DNA of 64,000 bases, taken from contig NZ_JAJFZL010000001.1 of assembly GCF_020733635.1 (NCBI RefSeq), forward strand, positions 2,666,001-2,730,000, in the 5' to 3' direction. The position numbers and the translations under genes are program-made. The DNA comes from Nocardia spumae (GTDB lineage: Bacteria > Actinomycetota > Actinomycetes > Mycobacteriales > Mycobacteriaceae). Below, piece by piece: positions 61,301 to 64,000 of the stretch; position 1 is the stretch's first letter; every line of letters begins with the position of its first letter. Below the pieces are notes generated by a model. The model had not been told where the DNA came from and did no database searches. It saw only the letters and a program-made list of their open reading frames with translations.

Positions 61301-62874
61301 ACGCAGCTGGTGGATTCAACTGGCCCGACGCACTCGCCGAGTTCGACGGCCGTCGCGCCCGAGCCCGCAGGCTCGGCGGCGAGCGGCGGGTAGCTCGCCA
61401 GAAAGAACAGGGCCGGTACACGATTCGTGAGCGGATCGCCGCCATTGCCGAAACCTTCAGCGAGATAGGCGAATTCGCTGTCTTCGAGGAGCGTGACGCG
61501 CTCGGCAACCCGCTGGGAACTCTGTCCTCGAGCTACGTCTGCGGCCTGGCGAGGGTGGACGGCAGGCCGGTGGCGCTGGGCGGGGAGGACTTCACTGTGC
61601 GAGCCGGCGCTCCGCAGAGCTATCTCGATCGCATGAAGGGTGGAATGGGCGGGTTCGTCGAGGACCTCGCTCACGAATACAAGATCCCGCTGCTGATGTT
61701 CGTGGAAGGCATCGGCGGAGATGTCGCGGCGCAGGAGGACAAAGGGCACGCCTATCTCACCAGTTCCCTGAGCTGGACTCGGTCGTTCGAGCTGCTCGAC
61801 GAGGTGCCGGTCCTGACCATGGTGAGCGGCGCCGCGGTCGGTGGCAGTGCGGCGCGCGCGGTGGCCAGCCACTTTTCGGTCATGACCGAGGACTCGGTGA
61901 TCTTCGCCGGCGGACCTCCGTTGGTGCGCCGCGCGCTGGGCGTCGACATCGACAAGCACGAATTGGGCGGTGGGCTTGTCGCTACCGGCACGGGCACCGT
62001 CGACAACTTGGCGAAGGACGAGGACGACGCGATCGCGCAGATGCGCGCGGTGCTGAGCTATCTGCCCCAGAACGTCTGGCAGCTCCCGGAACGCACGCCA
62101 TGCGACGACCCCGTCGATCGGCGGGCCCCGGAACTTCTCGAGATCATCCCGGAGAACCGGCGTCAGGCCTACCGGGCGGCCAGAGTGATCAAGGCGGTGG
62201 TCGATGAGAAGTCGTTCTTCGAGATCGGCTCCCGGTGGGGCAAGAGCCTGGTCACAGGTCTGGCCCGGATCGACGGAATGCCGATCGGTGTCCTCGCGAG
62301 CAATCCGCAGCACCTCGGTGGTGCGATGGATTCCGCCGCGGCCGAGAAGCAGGTCCGGCTGATCAACCTCTGCAATACCTTTCACCTCCCGGTCCTGTAC
62401 TTCGTCGACGTGCCCGGATTCATGGTCGGTCCGCAGGCAGAGCGGGCGAACGTCATGCGCTGGGGGGTGCGCGCGATCCAGTCCGTGGTCGAGGCGACGG
62501 TCCCCATCATCACGGTCCAGGTGCGCAAGGCCTATGGCCTGGCCGTATCCGCGACGGCGAACCCCGACCGACTGGGCCTGCGCCTGGCGTGGCCGAGCGG
62601 CGAGTGGGGCGACCTCCCGGTCGAGGGCGGCGTCGAGGCGGCGTACCGGCGCGAAATCGAAGCCGCCGAGGACCCCGTGCGGATGCGCGCGGAGATCGAG
62701 GCGCGGATGGGCGGCCTCATCGATCCGTGGCGGACCGTCGAGGCATTCGGCGTGGAACACATGATCGACCCACGCGAGACCCGCGAAGTCGTGGCCTCGT
62801 TTCTCGATGCCGGCCGGGGAGCACTCGCCGCGGCCGTGAGCCCGATCTCGCGAGACCGGCGCTATCGCCGATGA
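61297..62874 (+). CDS. Acyl-CoA carboxylase carboxyltransferase (beta) subunit
   Basis: 525 residues. Crotonase-like carboxyltransferase: GGMGGFVEDLAHEYKIPLL and VSGAAVGGSAARAVA in the N-half (carboxybiotin/acyl-CoA oxyanion site), GVLASNPQHLGGAMDSAAAE and LYFVDVPGFMVGPQAE in the C-half. Transfers CO2 from carboxybiotin to an acyl-CoA. Closest in layout to propionyl/methylcrotonyl/geranyl-type subunits; substrate cannot be told. Coupled to the ligase by ATGA. Confidence 0.9.
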   Translation: MNAAGGFNWPDALAEFDGRRARARRLGGERRVARQKEQGRYTIRERIAAIAETFSEIGEFAVFEERDALGNPLGTLSSSYVCGLARVDGRPVALGGEDFTVRAGAPQSYLDRMKGGMGGFVEDLAHEYKIPLLMFVEGIGGDVAAQEDKGHAYLTSSLSWTRSFELLDEVPVLTMVSGAAVGGSAARAVASHFSVMTEDSVIFAGGPPLVRRALGVDIDKHELGGGLVATGTGTVDNLAKDEDDAIAQMRAVLSYLPQNVWQLPERTPCDDPVDRRAPELLEIIPENRRQAYRAARVIKAVVDEKSFFEIGSRWGKSLVTGLARIDGMPIGVLASNPQHLGGAMDSAAAEKQVRLINLCNTFHLPVLYFVDVPGFMVGPQAERANVMRWGVRAIQSVVEATVPIITVQVRKAYGLAVSATANPDRLGLRLAWPSGEWGDLPVEGGVEAAYRREIEAAEDPVRMRAEIEARMGGLIDPWRTVEAFGVEHMIDPRETREVVASFLDAGRGALAAAVSPISRDRRYRR

Positions 62875-62918
62875 CCACCGGGTGCGGTATGTGCACTGTC
62901 GAAGAGGAGAAGACAACC

Positions 62919-63134
62919 ATGAACCAGATCGCAGCCGACTGTGCGGCAACGGTATGGAAGGTCGTCGCGCGGCCCGGCGACCGGGTCAGTGAAGGCGACG
63001 TCCTGCTCGTTCTCGAGTCGATGAAGATGGAGATCCCGATCGAGGCCGAGAACGACGGGGTGGTGGCGCAGGTCCACGTCGGCGTCGGAGCCGTCGTCTC
63101 CGACGGCGACCCTCTCGTCACCCTGGAGGACTGA
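62919..63134 (+). CDS. Biotin carboxyl carrier protein (free-standing)
   Basis: 71 residues from ATG 62919 (GAGGAGA 8 nt upstream; an in-frame-unlike ATG at 62871 overlaps the previous stop and would add 16 residues). The biotinyl motif is VLESMKMEIPIEAEND, Lys in the centre, within a single biotinyl-lipoyl hammerhead (VVARPGDRVSEGDVLLV). Carries CO2 between the biotin carboxylase and carboxyltransferase encoded either side. Separate carrier, unlike the fused AccA of mycobacteria. Confidence 0.9.
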   Translation: MNQIAADCAATVWKVVARPGDRVSEGDVLLVLESMKMEIPIEAENDGVVAQVHVGVGAVVSDGDPLVTLED

Positions 63135-63139
63135 TCGCG

Positions 63140-64000
63140 ATGTTCGACAAGGTACTCGTCGCGAACCGGGGCGAGATCGCCGTGCGTGTCATCACCACAC
63201 TGCGACGGCTCGGTATCGCGAGCGTCGCTGTTCACTCCGATGCCGATGTGAACAGCCTGCCTGTCCGGATGGCGGATGAGAGTGTGCCGATCGGTGCGGC
63301 GCCGGTGGCCGAGAGCTATCTACGCATCGATCGCATCATCGAGGCAGCTCTCGCGACGGGCGCCCAGGCCGTCCATCCCGGCTACGGCCTGCTGTCGGAG
63401 AACCCCGAGTTCGCGCGCGCCTGCGCCGCGGCGGGACTGGTGTTCATCGGCCCGAGCCCCGAGTCCATGGAGATGATGTCGTCGAAGATTCGGGCACGCG
63501 AGACCGTGACGGCTGCCGGCGTGCCCGTCGTCCCGGGGTGTTCCGAGCCGATTCACCCCGGCCCCAAGGCTTTCGCTACGGCGGAGGCGATCGGCTATCC
63601 CGTTGCCGCCAAGGCGGCGAGCGGCGGTGGTGGCAAAGGGTTCCGAGTGGCTCACAGCCCGGACGAGCTTGCCGCGGCAGTGGAAGGTGCGTCTGCCGAG
63701 GGCGCGCGCTTCTTCGGGGACTCCACTGTCTACCTGGAGCGATACCTCGAAGATCCGCGTCACGTCGAGGTGCAGATAATCGCCGACACACACGGCAACA
63801 TGGTGCACTTGTTCGAGCGGGACTGTTCGGTGCAGCGTCGCCACCAGAAGCTGGTGGAAGAAGCGCCGTGTCCGCTGTTGACCGATGACCAGCGTGCGCG
63901 GCTCGGTGAGATCGCGGTGCGAGCAGCGCGCGCGGCGGGCTATTACTCCCTCGGCACCGTCGAGGGACTGCTGGTGGGCGAGAACTTCTACTTTCTCGAG
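63140..64000 (+). CDS. Biotin carboxylase subunit (3' end outside window)
   Basis: 287 codons are visible from ATG 63140, 5 bp after the carrier stop. MFDKVLVANRGEIAVRVI is the pre-ATP-grasp start, VHPGYGLLSENPEFARAC follows, then the Gly-rich ATP-grasp loop AAKASGGGGKG-type (KAASGGGGKGFRVAHS), ERYLEDPRHVEVQII and ERDCSVQRRHQKLVEEAPCP. ATP-dependent carboxylation of biotin on the 71-residue carrier. Because a separate carrier is present, the part outside may lack its own biotinyl domain. Confidence 0.92.
   Translation, partial: MFDKVLVANRGEIAVRVITTLRRLGIASVAVHSDADVNSLPVRMADESVPIGAAPVAESYLRIDRIIEAALATGAQAVHPGYGLLSENPEFARACAAAGLVFIGPSPESMEMMSSKIRARETVTAAGVPVVPGCSEPIHPGPKAFATAEAIGYPVAAKAASGGGGKGFRVAHSPDELAAAVEGASAEGARFFGDSTVYLERYLEDPRHVEVQIIADTHGNMVHLFERDCSVQRRHQKLVEEAPCPLLTDDQRARLGEIAVRAARAAGYYSLGTVEGLLVGENFYFLE

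Noticed and set aside
62235..63134. Long frame fusing carboxyltransferase antiphase sequence to the biotin carrier
   Set aside because: Only the last 71 codons are real; the rest is an out-of-frame reading of the carboxyltransferase gene.
1..64000. CRISPR arrays, rRNA genes and insertion sequences
   Set aside because: No regularly spaced direct repeats of CRISPR type, no rRNA sequence and no DDE transposase or IS end was recognised.

Overview
The window is chromosomal DNA of a high-GC actinobacterium of the mycolic-acid group, most likely Nocardia or a close relative. The main evidence is gene order. From 1 to about 31.7 kb the genes follow the Mycobacterium tuberculosis block Rv2703 to Rv2669 (sigA, ppgK, suhB, cei, DUF4193, DUF3093, dut, DUF3710, hydrolase, OB-fold, DUF3159, ceoC/ceoB, APC transporter, RNA methyltransferase, dxs, RNase D, DUF3000, echA, hemE, hemY, hemQ, msrB, aftC, hydrolase, ribD-like, zapE, GNAT). 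Local differences are an added ECF sigma factor, a SIMPL protein, a secreted tyrosine phosphatase and a different placement of echA. AftC, an arabinan-branching enzyme of the mycolyl-arabinogalactan wall, supports the assignment.

Region by region: 1-31.7 kb is core housekeeping (sigma factor, polyphosphate glucose metabolism, nucleotide hygiene, K+ regulation, isoprenoid precursor synthesis, and coproporphyrin-dependent heme synthesis with hemE, hemY and hemQ in a row). From 31.7 to 39.6 kb the order becomes lineage-specific: two MFS exporters, a convergent pair of nuclease-fold-like proteins, an ArsR regulator with clear operators, a truncated SRPBCC gene, and a divergent module made of a 34-residue membrane microprotein, a small resolvase-like protein without catalytic Ser, and a WhiJ-like XRE/DUF397 pair. 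Between 39.9 and 40.8 kb lie four tRNA genes (Val-GAC, Cys-GCA, Gly-GCC on minus; Val-CAC on plus).

The tRNA-Val(CAC) gene is the left border of an integrated element running to at least about 52.2 kb. It carries a large serine recombinase whose reading frame ends inside the tRNA, a coupled small ORF, a predicted gluzincin peptidase, a frameshifted gene, a second divergent membrane-microprotein/resolvase-like/XRE module with four 11-bp operator repeats, a RibD-C reductase and a MobF relaxase-helicase (TraA type) with a strongly strand-asymmetric GT-rich tract upstream that may be oriT. No transfer channel, coupling protein or replication initiator is seen, so it looks mobilizable rather than self-transmissible. 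The right border was not found.

From 52.6 kb to the end there is a PknK-like kinase/ATPase/LuxR regulator, then a metabolic cluster: flavin amine oxidase, saccharopine-dehydrogenase-like protein, hot-dog thioesterase, acyl-CoA ligase, carboxyltransferase, a free-standing biotin carrier and biotin carboxylase (cut by the window end). The last four genes form a tight operon that would activate an acid to its CoA ester and carboxylate it.

The most unusual item is the twice-repeated divergent module (37.9-39.6 kb and 44.7-47.7 kb). Coordinates and motifs were read by eye. No database search was run, so family names rest on recognised motifs and remembered gene order.
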